Translations under genes and position numbers: made by a program
The notes under the pieces: generated by a model
Told to the model about the DNA's origin: nothing
Databases searched by the model: none
The model's input: only the letters and a program-made list of their open reading frames with translations
Assembly: GCA_017551705.1 (NCBI GenBank)
Contig: JAFZLA010000018.1
Location: 23,799 to 87,798 of the forward strand
Reading direction: 5' to 3'
Source: Treponema sp.
Lineage (GTDB): Bacteria; Spirochaetota; Spirochaetia; Treponematales; Treponemataceae
Length of the DNA stretch: 64,000 nucleotides
In this document: piece by piece, positions 30,093 to 38,381 of the stretch
How positions within the stretch are numbered: position 1 is the first letter of the stretch
Layout of the letters: each line of letters opens with the position of its first letter

Positions 30093-31837
30093 CTTACGAT
30101 TTGAGCGTCATCATAAAGGCGCAAGAGGAAGGCGATAAAAACCTGCTCTCAAAAAAACTGAACGCGGAGCTGCGCAAAAAATATTCCGGAAGCGAGCGCG
30201 CCGAATTTGTCTTTGTAAAAAAATCGGTGGACGCGCGGCACGGCCAGTTAAAGCTTTGCTTGCGCTACAAAGCGTATGTCGGCCAAGAACCGCCCAAAGC
30301 CCAAAAAGAATTTTCGTGGCGCAAAGCGGACGGCTCAAAAAAAATCGTCATAGTCGGAAGCGGCCCCGCCGGACTTTTTGCAGCGCTCAAACTTTTGGAA
30401 GGCGGCATTAAGCCCGTCATAATCGAGCGCGGAAAGCCCGCCCCGGACCGCAAGCGCGACATCGCGGCCATAAGCGTCAAAGGAATCGTTGACGCTGACA
30501 GCAATTACTGCTTTGGCGAAGGCGGGGCCGGCACTTTTAGCGACGGAAAGCTTTACACACGCAGCGACAAACGCGGTAACATCGGCGAAGTTTTGCAAAC
30601 CTTTGTCCACTTTGGAGCCGACCCAAAAATTTTGACCGACGCTCATCCCCACATCGGAACCAACAAGCTTCCGCAAATAATCCAAAACATGCGCGCCAAA
30701 ATCATCGAGCTCGGCGGCGAGTTCCACTTTGAGAGCCGCGTCGTCGATTTTATTATTGAAGGAAAGCCCAAAAACGAAGGAGGCGGCCCCGATTCTGGGC
30801 TTGCCGCAATCCGCGACGTAAAGGCGCAAACTGCGGACGGACCAAAAGACTTCTTGGCCGACGCGGTGATTTTGGCCACAGGACATTCCGCCGCCGACAT
30901 TTACGAGCTGCTTGCAAAAGCCGCGCCCGAATCCTTGGAAGCAAAAACCTTTGCCGTCGGCGTCCGCGTGGAACACCCGCGCGAATTGATTGACAAAATT
31001 CAATATCACGGAAAACGGAACGAGGCTGGTCTTGGAGCGGCCGAATACAGGCTTACGGCGCAAGTCGACGGGCGCGGCGTTTATTCGTTTTGCATGTGTC
31101 CCGGGGGCTTTGTCGTTCCGTCCGCGACAGGCCCAGAGGAAATTGTGGTCAACGGAATGAGCGCCGCCGAGCGCAACTCCGCTTGGTCCAACGCGGCGAT
31201 TGTGGTGGAGACACGCCCGGAGGACATAGCGACAATCGCGGGCCAGGTTGGCGAGGCGGCGGGCAGTTTTGGTCTTGCAAACAGTTCCGGCGGCGCGAGT
31301 TTTGGGCTTGCGGGCAGTCCAGTTGCGGGCGGCCCGCTAACGGGCTTGCACTTTAGGTCGTGGCTGGAGCGGGAGACTTACGCGCATGGCGGCGCCAGTC
31401 TTGGGCTTGCGGGCAATTCAGGCGCCCCCAATTCTGGGCTTGCAAACCCCAACGCGGCTCCGGCGCAGCGGCTTGTGGACTTTTTGGCCGGCCGCGACAG
31501 TTCCAGCTTGCCCAAATCAAGCTACACGCCGGGAGTAGTCGCAAGCCGTCTTGACCAATGGCTCCCCCCGTTCATTGCGGAACGGCTAAAAGCGGCCTTC
31601 CAACAGTTCGACAAAAACATGAAGGGCTTTGTTTGCCCCGACGCGCTCCTGATCGCTAGCGAAACCCGCACCTCAACCCCCGTCCGCATCAAGCGCGACA
31701 AGCAAAGCCTTGAGTGCCAGGGCCTAGCGAACCTCTACCCTGCGGGCGAAGGAAGCGGTTGGTCCGGCGGAATCGTGTCCAGCGCGATGGACGGCCAAAA
31801 TTGCGCCCAAAGAATTCTTGAAAAAATTTCTTGCTAA
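30089..31837 (+). CDS. FAD-dependent oxidoreductase with repeat-derived insertions
   Basis: A COG2509-type FAD-dependent protein: an N-terminal domain of about 85 residues, then the dinucleotide-binding VIVGSGPAGLFAALKL, then C-terminal GEGSGWSGGIVSSAMDG. The usual substrate is unknown. Two regions are inserted relative to a compact family member: SGLAAIRD near residue 240 and a long F/S-G-L-A-(N/G) repeat stretch at about residues 390-460 (31261-31460). Both come from copies of the short DNA repeat also seen in the ABC-F gene, here read in the other orientation. Confidence 0.85.
   Translation: MTYDLSVIIKAQEEGDKNLLSKKLNAELRKKYSGSERAEFVFVKKSVDARHGQLKLCLRYKAYVGQEPPKAQKEFSWRKADGSKKIVIVGSGPAGLFAALKLLEGGIKPVIIERGKPAPDRKRDIAAISVKGIVDADSNYCFGEGGAGTFSDGKLYTRSDKRGNIGEVLQTFVHFGADPKILTDAHPHIGTNKLPQIIQNMRAKIIELGGEFHFESRVVDFIIEGKPKNEGGGPDSGLAAIRDVKAQTADGPKDFLADAVILATGHSAADIYELLAKAAPESLEAKTFAVGVRVEHPRELIDKIQYHGKRNEAGLGAAEYRLTAQVDGRGVYSFCMCPGGFVVPSATGPEEIVVNGMSAAERNSAWSNAAIVVETRPEDIATIAGQVGEAAGSFGLANSSGGASFGLAGSPVAGGPLTGLHFRSWLERETYAHGGASLGLAGNSGAPNSGLANPNAAPAQRLVDFLAGRDSSSLPKSSYTPGVVASRLDQWLPPFIAERLKAAFQQFDKNMKGFVCPDALLIASETRTSTPVRIKRDKQSLECQGLANLYPAGEGSGWSGGIVSSAMDGQNCAQRILEKISC
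31261..31460. repeat. Coding short repeat cluster in the FAD protein gene
   Basis: Four copies of (A/G)(G/A)TTTTGG(T/G)CTTGC(A/G) or its (T)CTGGGCTTGC variant encode FGLAN/FGLAG units. Another copy is at about 30790. Confidence 0.65.
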
Positions 31838-31869
31838 AACCGCTCCGCTTGCGCTATAATAGTTCTATT

Positions 31870-33363
31870 GTGATAAAGAAGAATTATTTATTGTTTTTGT
31901 CATTCATTATCCTCAATGTATTCTTTGCGTTGTATATTTTTCAGGAAAAAAATTACATTGACCAAGCTAGGGAAGTCGCAGTTCAGTTCAAGGCAAACTT
32001 CTTAAAAGACTCCGTCACCAATTTTATCAACGAGTTTGAGCGCAGCAAAGACGATTCGACCGAAATGTTCGACTTGGCCGTTTCGGAACGCCAAAACAGT
32101 TTGACAGAGCCGATGGGACGCGCCTGGTCGGTTCAAGCCGTTCAAGCGGTTTTGGACAGAGAATTCACTTCGCAAGACCAGCGCGGCATGTGGGGCTACG
32201 CCCTGGTAACCGGCTTGGACGAGCAAATCGCCCTGTCGCAAAACATGCCCGAAAACTGGGACCGCACCTCGCGCTCGTTGGACAGCATTTTTTGCTCATG
32301 GCGCGAAGTTGAAAATCCTGTTGGCCGCTTCTACTTTGGAATCACGCAAGCGCACCTTTACAACACGATGATTTCAATCGTAAGCTCCAAGGTTTACAAT
32401 TCGCACTTTGTCGAAGAAACTTACTATTGGATAAACGAAATCAAAAACTACAAGGGCGGAAAAAACTACGCCGTGCGCTTGATCCACCCCAACCCCCGCT
32501 CGTCAGAGGGAATGATGCTCTCAACCGACATGCAGGACGCCATCGGCGATCGCCCCTACGAGCGCGAACTTGAAGGAATCAACAAAGACGGCGAAGTGCT
32601 CAGTTCCTACTACTTTAAGAAAAAGGACTCCGACAACTTTGCCCGCAAAATCACTTACTCAAAGCTTTACAAGCCCTACAACTGGGTTGTCTCGATGGGC
32701 TCATACTACGACGACATTTACGACTACGTTGACACAGTTGGAAAAATTCGCGGAAAAGCCATCTCAAGGATTGCGATTCCGTTGATGGCCTTGCTCGACA
32801 TCGTGTTCGCCGTTCTCTTGATTCAAATGGTTTGTTCCGAAAGAAAAAACAGAAACAACAAAAAGGACAAGGCCGACCAAGACGCCGCCTCGCGCGACGC
32901 AAAACCAAAAGAGTTTGGCCAGAAAAAATTGGCCAAGGACTTTTCGGAATTCAAGCAAATGGAAAAAAAGCCCGCGATTATGGCCATGGACATCGACGAC
33001 TTCAAGTCGCTCAACGACTCTTACGGAAGAGATGCCGGCGACTTTGTCCTTGCGCAAATGGCCAGCATTTTTTACGAGCACAGCCGCTCAAGCGACGTTT
33101 TGATTCGCTGGGAAGGCGACAAGTTCATCGGAATCTTTGGCGGAATGCAAAAGTCAGACTGCTGGCGATACGCGCAAAAATTGCTTGACGCAATCTCCTC
33201 CAAAAAAATTCAATATAAAGACAAAAGCATTCCTGTTACGGTTTCGCTTGGATTCTCCTTCTTTGACGAGGAGGACAAATCTTACGAGCAAGCCTTGGAG
33301 CGCGCAGAAAAAGCGCTAAAGGAAGCCAAGGAAGCGGGAAAAGCTCGAGCCAGAGTTGAGTAA
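31870..33363 (+). CDS. Membrane GGDEF-domain protein with degenerate A-site
   Basis: Two membrane anchors (residues 3-25 and about 300-325) flank a sensor domain of about 270 residues. A GGDEF domain follows (MDIDDFKSLNDSYGRDAGD... RWEGDKFIG). The signature reads EGDKF in place of GGDEF, so cyclase activity is doubtful. I choose GTG 31870: TATAAT at 31855-31860 ends 9 nt before it, and the in-frame TTG at 31831 is part of the -35 box. The CDF transporter starts right after the stop. Confidence 0.82.
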   Translation: MIKKNYLLFLSFIILNVFFALYIFQEKNYIDQAREVAVQFKANFLKDSVTNFINEFERSKDDSTEMFDLAVSERQNSLTEPMGRAWSVQAVQAVLDREFTSQDQRGMWGYALVTGLDEQIALSQNMPENWDRTSRSLDSIFCSWREVENPVGRFYFGITQAHLYNTMISIVSSKVYNSHFVEETYYWINEIKNYKGGKNYAVRLIHPNPRSSEGMMLSTDMQDAIGDRPYERELEGINKDGEVLSSYYFKKKDSDNFARKITYSKLYKPYNWVVSMGSYYDDIYDYVDTVGKIRGKAISRIAIPLMALLDIVFAVLLIQMVCSERKNRNNKKDKADQDAASRDAKPKEFGQKKLAKDFSEFKQMEKKPAIMAMDIDDFKSLNDSYGRDAGDFVLAQMASIFYEHSRSSDVLIRWEGDKFIGIFGGMQKSDCWRYAQKLLDAISSKKIQYKDKSIPVTVSLGFSFFDEEDKSYEQALERAEKALKEAKEAGKARARVE

Positions 33364-34491
33364 ATGCAAAAGGCCGTTCAAAAAGACCCGCGCGAAAAAA
33401 CAATCGCGCGGGTTTCTATTATAAGCATACTTGCAAATGTCGCGCTCGCCGCCTTTAAGGCAGTTGTTGGAATCGCGTCGTCTTCGATTTCCATCGTACT
33501 TGACGCGGTCAACAACCTTTCGGACGCGCTCTCTTCAATCATCACCATAATCGGAGTCAAGCTGGCCGGCAAAAAGCCCGACAAGGAGCATCCATATGGC
33601 CATGGACGCGGCGAATACGTAAGCGCGAGCGTAATCAGCGCAATCATCATATACGCAGGAATCGCGGCGCTAAAAGAATCAATTAAAAAAATCATCTCTC
33701 CACAAGAGGCCCATTATTCCACCTTAACCCTGATTATTGTAGCCTCGGCAATCATTGTAAAAATTTTTTTAGGACTTTATGTCCGCTCAATGGGAATAAA
33801 AGTCAACAGCAAGGCGCTTGAAGCTTCCGGCCACGACGCGCTTGACGACGCGATTCTTTCGACTTCTGTATTGGCCAGCGCGCTTGTGATGAAATTCTTT
33901 GGTTTTGCGCTTGAAGCTTATGTCGGAGTCTTAATTTCGCTCTTTATCATCAAGAACGGAATCGATATGCTAAAGGACACTCTTGACGACATTTTGGGAG
34001 CGCGCGTTCCCCGCGAAACCGCCATTGCGGTTAAAAAAACAATATGCTCTGTGCCCGGCGTTTACGGAGCCTACGACTTGTTCCTAAACGACTACGGCCC
34101 CAACCGTCTGCAAGGCTCCGTCCATGTCGAAGTTGACGACACTATGAACGCCGCGCAAATCGACGAGCTTTCCAACAAGATTGCGATGGAAGTTTTTAAC
34201 GAGCATGGCGTGATTTTGACCGCGGTTGGAATTTATTCCCGCAACACAAACGACAAAGAGGCGACCAAGGCCAAAGAGCTTGTGCTGGACATTTTGGAAA
34301 ACCATAAACATGTTTTGCAAATGCACGGCTTTTATTTTGACAAAGAAAAAAAGATAATAAAATTTGACACAGTCATTTCCTTTGACGCTCCCGACCGCGA
34401 GGCCGAATGTCACTCAATCATACAGGACGTTTTGGCGGCCTTCCCTGACTACAGCGTAAAAATCAACCTAGACTCCGACATGTCGGATTAG
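33364..34491 (+). CDS. Cation diffusion facilitator family transporter
   Basis: A CDF metal/proton antiporter exporting Zn(II) or a similar ion. Six membrane segments lie in the first 215 residues with the metal-site motif GHDALDDAI in TM5, and a cytoplasmic C-terminal metallochaperone-like domain follows, longer than average (375 residues). It starts immediately after the TAA of the GGDEF gene. The Fur-type gene and ZnuA-like protein downstream support a zinc role. Confidence 0.9.
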   Translation: MQKAVQKDPREKTIARVSIISILANVALAAFKAVVGIASSSISIVLDAVNNLSDALSSIITIIGVKLAGKKPDKEHPYGHGRGEYVSASVISAIIIYAGIAALKESIKKIISPQEAHYSTLTLIIVASAIIVKIFLGLYVRSMGIKVNSKALEASGHDALDDAILSTSVLASALVMKFFGFALEAYVGVLISLFIIKNGIDMLKDTLDDILGARVPRETAIAVKKTICSVPGVYGAYDLFLNDYGPNRLQGSVHVEVDDTMNAAQIDELSNKIAMEVFNEHGVILTAVGIYSRNTNDKEATKAKELVLDILENHKHVLQMHGFYFDKEKKIIKFDTVISFDAPDREAECHSIIQDVLAAFPDYSVKINLDSDMSD

Positions 34492-34510
34492 CGCAGCAAC
34501 CCCGAAGCGC

Positions 34511-34556
34511 TTGACAAAAAAACAAAATTTCTTTATAAATTGCAACTGTGTTGCAA
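34511..34556 (+). promoter_or_regulatory. Promoter and start-codon operator of the Fur-type gene
   Basis: TTGACA, 17 bp, TATAAA (34511-34539), followed at once by the palindrome TTGCAACTGTGTTGCAA (34540-34556). The palindrome covers the expected transcription start and contains the GTG start codon. This fits autoregulation of a leaderless gene. A TTGCAA half-site also precedes the ZnuA-like gene at 35273. Confidence 0.6.
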
Positions 34557-34961
34557 AAGTCATACCACACAAAAACAAGCGACTTAATTTCTCAGTTCAT
34601 CCAAACGAAAATGGACAAGGGCTTTACCGCGGCGGAGCTGTCGTCCTTTCTTAAAAAAAATGGCGTGGACGTGAACAAAACCACAGTTTACCGCAACTTG
34701 GACAAAATGACCGAAAGCGGAAAATTGACCAAACACAAGTCGATGGTGGCCGACGGCTTTGTCTACCAGACCGCGGAAGAAGAACACCATTGCGAGGAAC
34801 ACATTCACTTTTTGTGCAGCAAGTGCGGCTCGGTAATTCACCTTTCGGACAAAAAGACAGAGCAATACTTAAAGTCCCTTTCAAAAGAGCTTGGACTTCA
34901 GATAAACCTGAATCTTTCATCGCTAAACGGACTGTGCCAAAAATGCAAGAACGAAAACTAA
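34548..34961 (+). CDS. Fur-family metalloregulator, probably Zur-like
   Basis: A 137-residue Fur superfamily repressor. The winged helix (TAAELSSFLKKNGVDVNKTTVYRNLDKM) is followed by the metal-binding HHCEEHIHFLCSKCGSV segment and a second C-x-x-C near the C-terminus (LCQKCK), a structural zinc site. The order CDF, this gene, small membrane protein, ZnuA-like protein points to zinc, so Zur is the best guess; iron cannot be excluded. It starts with GTG 8 nt after its -10 box, inside a palindrome. Confidence 0.85.
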   Translation: MLQKSYHTKTSDLISQFIQTKMDKGFTAAELSSFLKKNGVDVNKTTVYRNLDKMTESGKLTKHKSMVADGFVYQTAEEEHHCEEHIHFLCSKCGSVIHLSDKKTEQYLKSLSKELGLQINLNLSSLNGLCQKCKNEN

Positions 34962-35245
34962 AAAGAGCCGCTTTTTTCTTGGCCGCCGCGCTTTTTGCGC
35001 TGACATTTTGCTCCATCTTTTTTTCGGCCGCGGAACGCTTCCACGAATGCCACGGCGACGATTGTCCTGTTTGCCAACTCTTGCAAATAGCGGAGCAAAA
35101 CATAAAGCTCTTGTCTTTGGCGCTGTTTTTTGCCGTCGCAGCCAGCGGCGCAAGATTTAAAAAAATTAAGGACGCCTCGATTCTTTGTGGGCCAGTCCTT
35201 AAGTCCAAAACTCTGGTCTCGCAAAAAATCAGGCTCAACGTTTAG
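34943..35245 (+). CDS. Small membrane protein with HxC...CPVC motif in the zinc locus
   Basis: A 100-residue protein with two hydrophobic segments (about 10-32 and 55-75) and the loop HECHGDDCPVCQLL between them, which could bind a metal. It overlaps the Fur-type gene by 19 nt in another frame and lies before the ZnuA-like gene. Small CPxC membrane proteins are often found in zinc-uptake loci; the function is not known. Confidence 0.65.
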   Translation: MQERKLKRAAFFLAAALFALTFCSIFFSAAERFHECHGDDCPVCQLLQIAEQNIKLLSLALFFAVAASGARFKKIKDASILCGPVLKSKTLVSQKIRLNV

Positions 35246-35298
35246 AATTCATTTTTGTTTTATTAAAAAAAATTGCAAAATTATTATAGAGGTTAAAA

Positions 35299-36309
35299 AT
35301 GAACAAAAATATCAAGACAATTATTTTGGCCGCGTCTATGGCTCTTTTTGCCAGCGCTTTTGCCGCTTCTAAAAAATCAATAGTTTGCGTCACCTACCCC
35401 GAATACGATTGGGTCGTTAACATTCTTGGCTCCAAGGCCGCAAACTTTGACGTCACCTTGCTCCAAAACAACGGAACGGACTTGCACAGCTGGCAGCCTT
35501 CAATCAAGGACATCGCCAAAATTTCTGTTTGCGACATGTTGGTCTTTGTAGGCGGCGAAAGCGACGAATGGGTCGAAAAAGCCGTTGCCGAAGCCAAGAA
35601 CAAAAATATGCTCGTCGTCAACATGATGGAAGCGTTGGGCGACAAAGTTAAGGAAGAAGAAGTCGTCGAAGGAATGCAGGCCGATGAAGAAGACGAGGAC
35701 GAGCATGACCACCACCATGAACATGCCGACCACGATCATGAGCATGGCCACGAACACCACCACGACGAAGTTGAATATGACGAGCATGTTTGGCTCTCGC
35801 TCAGAAACGCGGCCGCGGTCACGAATGTTCTTTGCCAAAAAATTTGCGCGCTCGATGCCGCCAACGCCGCTTTGTACAAGGCCAACGCCGCTTCATACAC
35901 AAAACAGTTGGACGCCCTTGACGCGGAATACAAAAAAACGGTTGGCTCCGCAAGCAAAAAAACAATTTTGTTCGGCGACCGATTCCCCTTCCGCTACCTT
36001 GCCGACGACTACAACCTAAAATACTACGCGGCCTTTGTGGGCTGCAGCGCCGAAACCGAAGCCAGTTTTGAAACAGTGATTTTCCTTGCCAAAAAAGTTG
36101 ACGCGCTTGGCTTGCCCGCCGTTCTCACAATAGAAAAGAGCGACAAAAAAATCGCAAAGACAATCGTCTCCAACACCAAGGCCAAGAACCAAGCCGTTTT
36201 GGAAATGGACTCGCTCCAGTCTGTTACGCAAAAAGACATCAAGAGCGGCCGCTCATACCTTAACGCCATGAAAGCCAACCTTGAAGTTCTCAAAAAGGCG
36301 TTGAAGTAA
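35299..36309 (+). CDS. znuA: Zinc ABC transporter substrate-binding protein (ZnuA-like)
   Basis: A 336-residue cluster A-I solute-binding protein. A signal peptide (residues 1-21) is followed by the two-lobed fold with metal-ligand His in the DLHSWQPS segment and a long Asp/Glu/His-rich loop (about residues 130-155) typical of zinc-specific ZnuA. GAGG lies before the ATG. No permease or ATPase gene follows within the window, so ZnuB and ZnuC must be encoded elsewhere, or it works with another transporter. Confidence 0.88.
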   Translation: MNKNIKTIILAASMALFASAFAASKKSIVCVTYPEYDWVVNILGSKAANFDVTLLQNNGTDLHSWQPSIKDIAKISVCDMLVFVGGESDEWVEKAVAEAKNKNMLVVNMMEALGDKVKEEEVVEGMQADEEDEDEHDHHHEHADHDHEHGHEHHHDEVEYDEHVWLSLRNAAAVTNVLCQKICALDAANAALYKANAASYTKQLDALDAEYKKTVGSASKKTILFGDRFPFRYLADDYNLKYYAAFVGCSAETEASFETVIFLAKKVDALGLPAVLTIEKSDKKIAKTIVSNTKAKNQAVLEMDSLQSVTQKDIKSGRSYLNAMKANLEVLKKALK

Positions 36310-36351
36310 GATTGCTTGCAAGCCAATAATGCGCGAACAAGGAGGCGCGGA

Positions 36352-36753
36352 ATGAAAAAAATATTTTTACTGACAGCGATTGCGTTCATGTCCGCGCTCG
36401 CCTTTTGCGCCGAGCCAAAGTTTGACTACGACTTTTCAAAAATGAACTACAACATGGCCACGGCCGTCGTTTTTGACATGATGGTTTCGCCAGGGGACTA
36501 CGAAAACAAAAGCGTAAAAATCACCGGGCAATTCGCCTCGGAACTCCACGACGGCGCGCGTATTTACGCCGTAATAATGTGGGACGCGACCGGTTGTTGC
36601 CCAACAGGTCTTACAGTCATTCCGCCGAAAGAAAAAAAATATCCGCAAGACTTTCCGACAGAAGGCAGCAAAGTCACCGTCACCGGAAAGATGAAATCAA
36701 TAGAGATGTTCGGCAGCTGGTCGCTCTGCCTTGTCGTAGAAAAGTGGGAATGA
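36352..36753 (+). CDS. Exported OB-fold-like small protein
   Basis: A 133-residue protein with a signal peptide (MKKIFLLTAIAFMSALAFCA) and a beta-rich domain patterned like an OB fold (NKSVKITGQF... GSKVTVTGKMKSIEMFG). It contains a CC pair in DATGCCPTG. GGAGG lies 7 nt before ATG 36352. It follows the ZnuA-like gene by 42 nt and may share its transcript. A periplasmic metal-related role is only suggested by position. Confidence 0.7.
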   Translation: MKKIFLLTAIAFMSALAFCAEPKFDYDFSKMNYNMATAVVFDMMVSPGDYENKSVKITGQFASELHDGARIYAVIMWDATGCCPTGLTVIPPKEKKYPQDFPTEGSKVTVTGKMKSIEMFGSWSLCLVVEKWE

Positions 36754-36762
36754 AGCGGCGGT

Positions 36763-37197
36763 TTAGCCGCTCGTCAAAAGCGCCGCAACCTTATCCAATA
36801 CAATTTGGTCGGCCGGGAGCCATTTGACAGAACGCAAACTTTGCGCGTCCAGCCACGCCGCGCTTTTATGCTCAAGCAACTTCAGCTCGCCGCCTGTCAC
36901 ACGCGCGACAAAACACTCCATACAAAGATGAAAGTCCGGGTAGTCGTAATCGACGACGGCGACTCGCTCTCCAACGCTTATTTGCGCGGAAAGCTCCTCG
37001 GAAATTTCTCGCGCTAAAGCGGCGGCCGCCGTCTCCCCAGTCTCAATCTTTCCGCCGGGAAATTCCCACCAACCCTTCCAGTCGCCATAACCCCGCTCGG
37101 TGGCAAAAACTTGCCGCCCGCCGTCGGGAGCGCCGGGGGTGTCGCGCAAAATTATCGCGGCGGAAACATGAACTGTTTTTAGCGGACTTGCTTTCAT
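36763..37197 (-). CDS. Nudix hydrolase (MutT-like)
   Basis: A 144-residue Nudix protein with box GGKIETGETAAAALAREISEEL, split here into GGKIETGETAAAA and REISEEL. It probably hydrolyses damaged or alternative nucleotides. The -10 TATAAC at 37209-37204 ends 6 nt before the ATG with no Shine-Dalgarno sequence. It is divergent from the 2H gene. Confidence 0.88.
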   Translation of the reverse strand: MKASPLKTVHVSAAIILRDTPGAPDGGRQVFATERGYGDWKGWWEFPGGKIETGETAAAALAREISEELSAQISVGERVAVVDYDYPDFHLCMECFVARVTGGELKLLEHKSAAWLDAQSLRSVKWLPADQIVLDKVAALLTSG

Positions 37198-37246
37198 TCT
37201 TGCGTTATACTACCGCAAAAGCAAAAATTATTCTATAATGTTTTTT

Positions 37247-37870
37247 ATGAAAAAAGCGGAACAGCTGACATACGCAATTTCCCTTTTGCCGGACAAAGAA
37301 TCCGCCGCGCAAATAAAGGCGGCCGTCAAGGCGCTGGCCGACAATTGCGCAAACAATTTTATGGTAGAGCATGACGTTCCGCCGCATCTTACGCTTGGAG
37401 TATTTCACGCAACGCAGGCGGAATTGCCTGGCTTGCAGAAATTGTTCCGCGACTTTGCAAAAAACTTTTGGGCGACAAAAAATGACCGCGCGGCTTTTGG
37501 CAATGACGGCGCGCTGCCTTTAAAATTTTTTGGAGCGGACAACTTTTTGGACAAGGTGATTTTTTTGTCGCTGGGGAATCGCGAGCAAGCGCGAAAAAGC
37601 AATCCAGCGCTTTTTGAATTAAACGCCGCGCTCCATGATTTGATTGGAGGCAGTTTTGAGCCGGGCGACAACCGCAACTACATTCCGGACAACTGGCATC
37701 CGCACATCGCGCTGGCCGTAAAATTAAACGCCGCGCAATTCAAGAAGGGCTTTGACTTTGCTCAAAGTCTTTGCCTTCCCAAACGCGCGGTCGTCGTCGC
37801 CTTGTCGCTGGCTCAATGCAAGCCTTACAAGGAAATCGAACAATTGTGCTTAGTTGGCGGAGCCAACTAA
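37247..37870 (+). CDS. 2H phosphoesterase-like protein
   Basis: A 207-residue protein with two H-x-(T/A)-x motifs, HLTLGVF (about residue 44) and HPHIALAV (about residue 150), the hallmark of the 2H (LigT/2'-5' RNA ligase-like) superfamily. The second motif has Ala in place of Thr/Ser, so activity is uncertain. TATAAT at 37234-37239 ends 7 nt before the ATG (leaderless type). Its last 21 nt form a palindrome shared with the convergent fabZ gene. Confidence 0.7.
   Translation: MKKAEQLTYAISLLPDKESAAQIKAAVKALADNCANNFMVEHDVPPHLTLGVFHATQAELPGLQKLFRDFAKNFWATKNDRAAFGNDGALPLKFFGADNFLDKVIFLSLGNREQARKSNPALFELNAALHDLIGGSFEPGDNRNYIPDNWHPHIALAVKLNAAQFKKGFDFAQSLCLPKRAVVVALSLAQCKPYKEIEQLCLVGGAN
37850..37870. 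terminator. Palindromic overlap of two convergent stop regions
   Basis: TTAGTTGGC and GCCAACTAA flank GGA. The stop codon of each gene lies inside the other's last codons, so both proteins end LVG-(G/S)-AN. It may work as a bidirectional hairpin terminator. Confidence 0.6.
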
Positions 37871-38281
37871 ACACATCCATTCTGCTTGCGCGGCGAGTTC
37901 GTCGCCGACAAAGGCTTGACCGGATTGCTTGATCATGCGGTCGCTGACGCGAAGGTTTTTGATTTCCATGCGGACAGTGTCGCCAGGACGAACTTGGCGG
38001 CGGAACTTTACTTTGTCAACCGTTCCCAAGAAAAAGAGCGAGCCTTCCTTGAACTTTTTTTGATAGCTCAAAGCCGCTCCTCCGGCCTGCGCCATTGTCT
38101 CAACCAAAATCACTCCGGGCACCACCGGATACTGCGGAAAATGTCCCTTAAAGAAAAAGTCTTCGTCGGTAAACTTGCGGGTGCTCACGCTGCCTTCGTC
38201 GTCGGCGCTTACGATTTCGTCAACGAACAAAAAAGGCTTTCTGTGCGGCAACAACGATTCAATGTCATTTGTAACGCTCAT
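37850..38281 (-). CDS. fabZ: 3-hydroxyacyl-ACP dehydratase
   Basis: FabZ dehydrates 3-hydroxyacyl-ACP in fatty acid elongation. The hot-dog-fold motif GHFPQYPVVPGVILVE, with catalytic His and Glu, and the length of 143 residues are typical. It is the last gene of the fabD-fabG-fabF-fabZ cluster. The intergenic gap to fabF holds a GC-rich hairpin at about 38308-38335. Confidence 0.94.
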   Translation of the reverse strand: MSVTNDIESLLPHRKPFLFVDEIVSADDEGSVSTRKFTDEDFFFKGHFPQYPVVPGVILVETMAQAGGAALSYQKKFKEGSLFFLGTVDKVKFRRQVRPGDTVRMEIKNLRVSDRMIKQSGQAFVGDELAAQAEWMCLVGSAN

Positions 38282-38381
38282 ATTAAAACTCCTAAAATTA
38301 CCGCTGTTCGCGCGAGCTCGTAAGCGAGCGCGAATGTTGCGGCTTATGCGGCTAGCAAAGCCTTGCGGCCTTGAACTGTTT

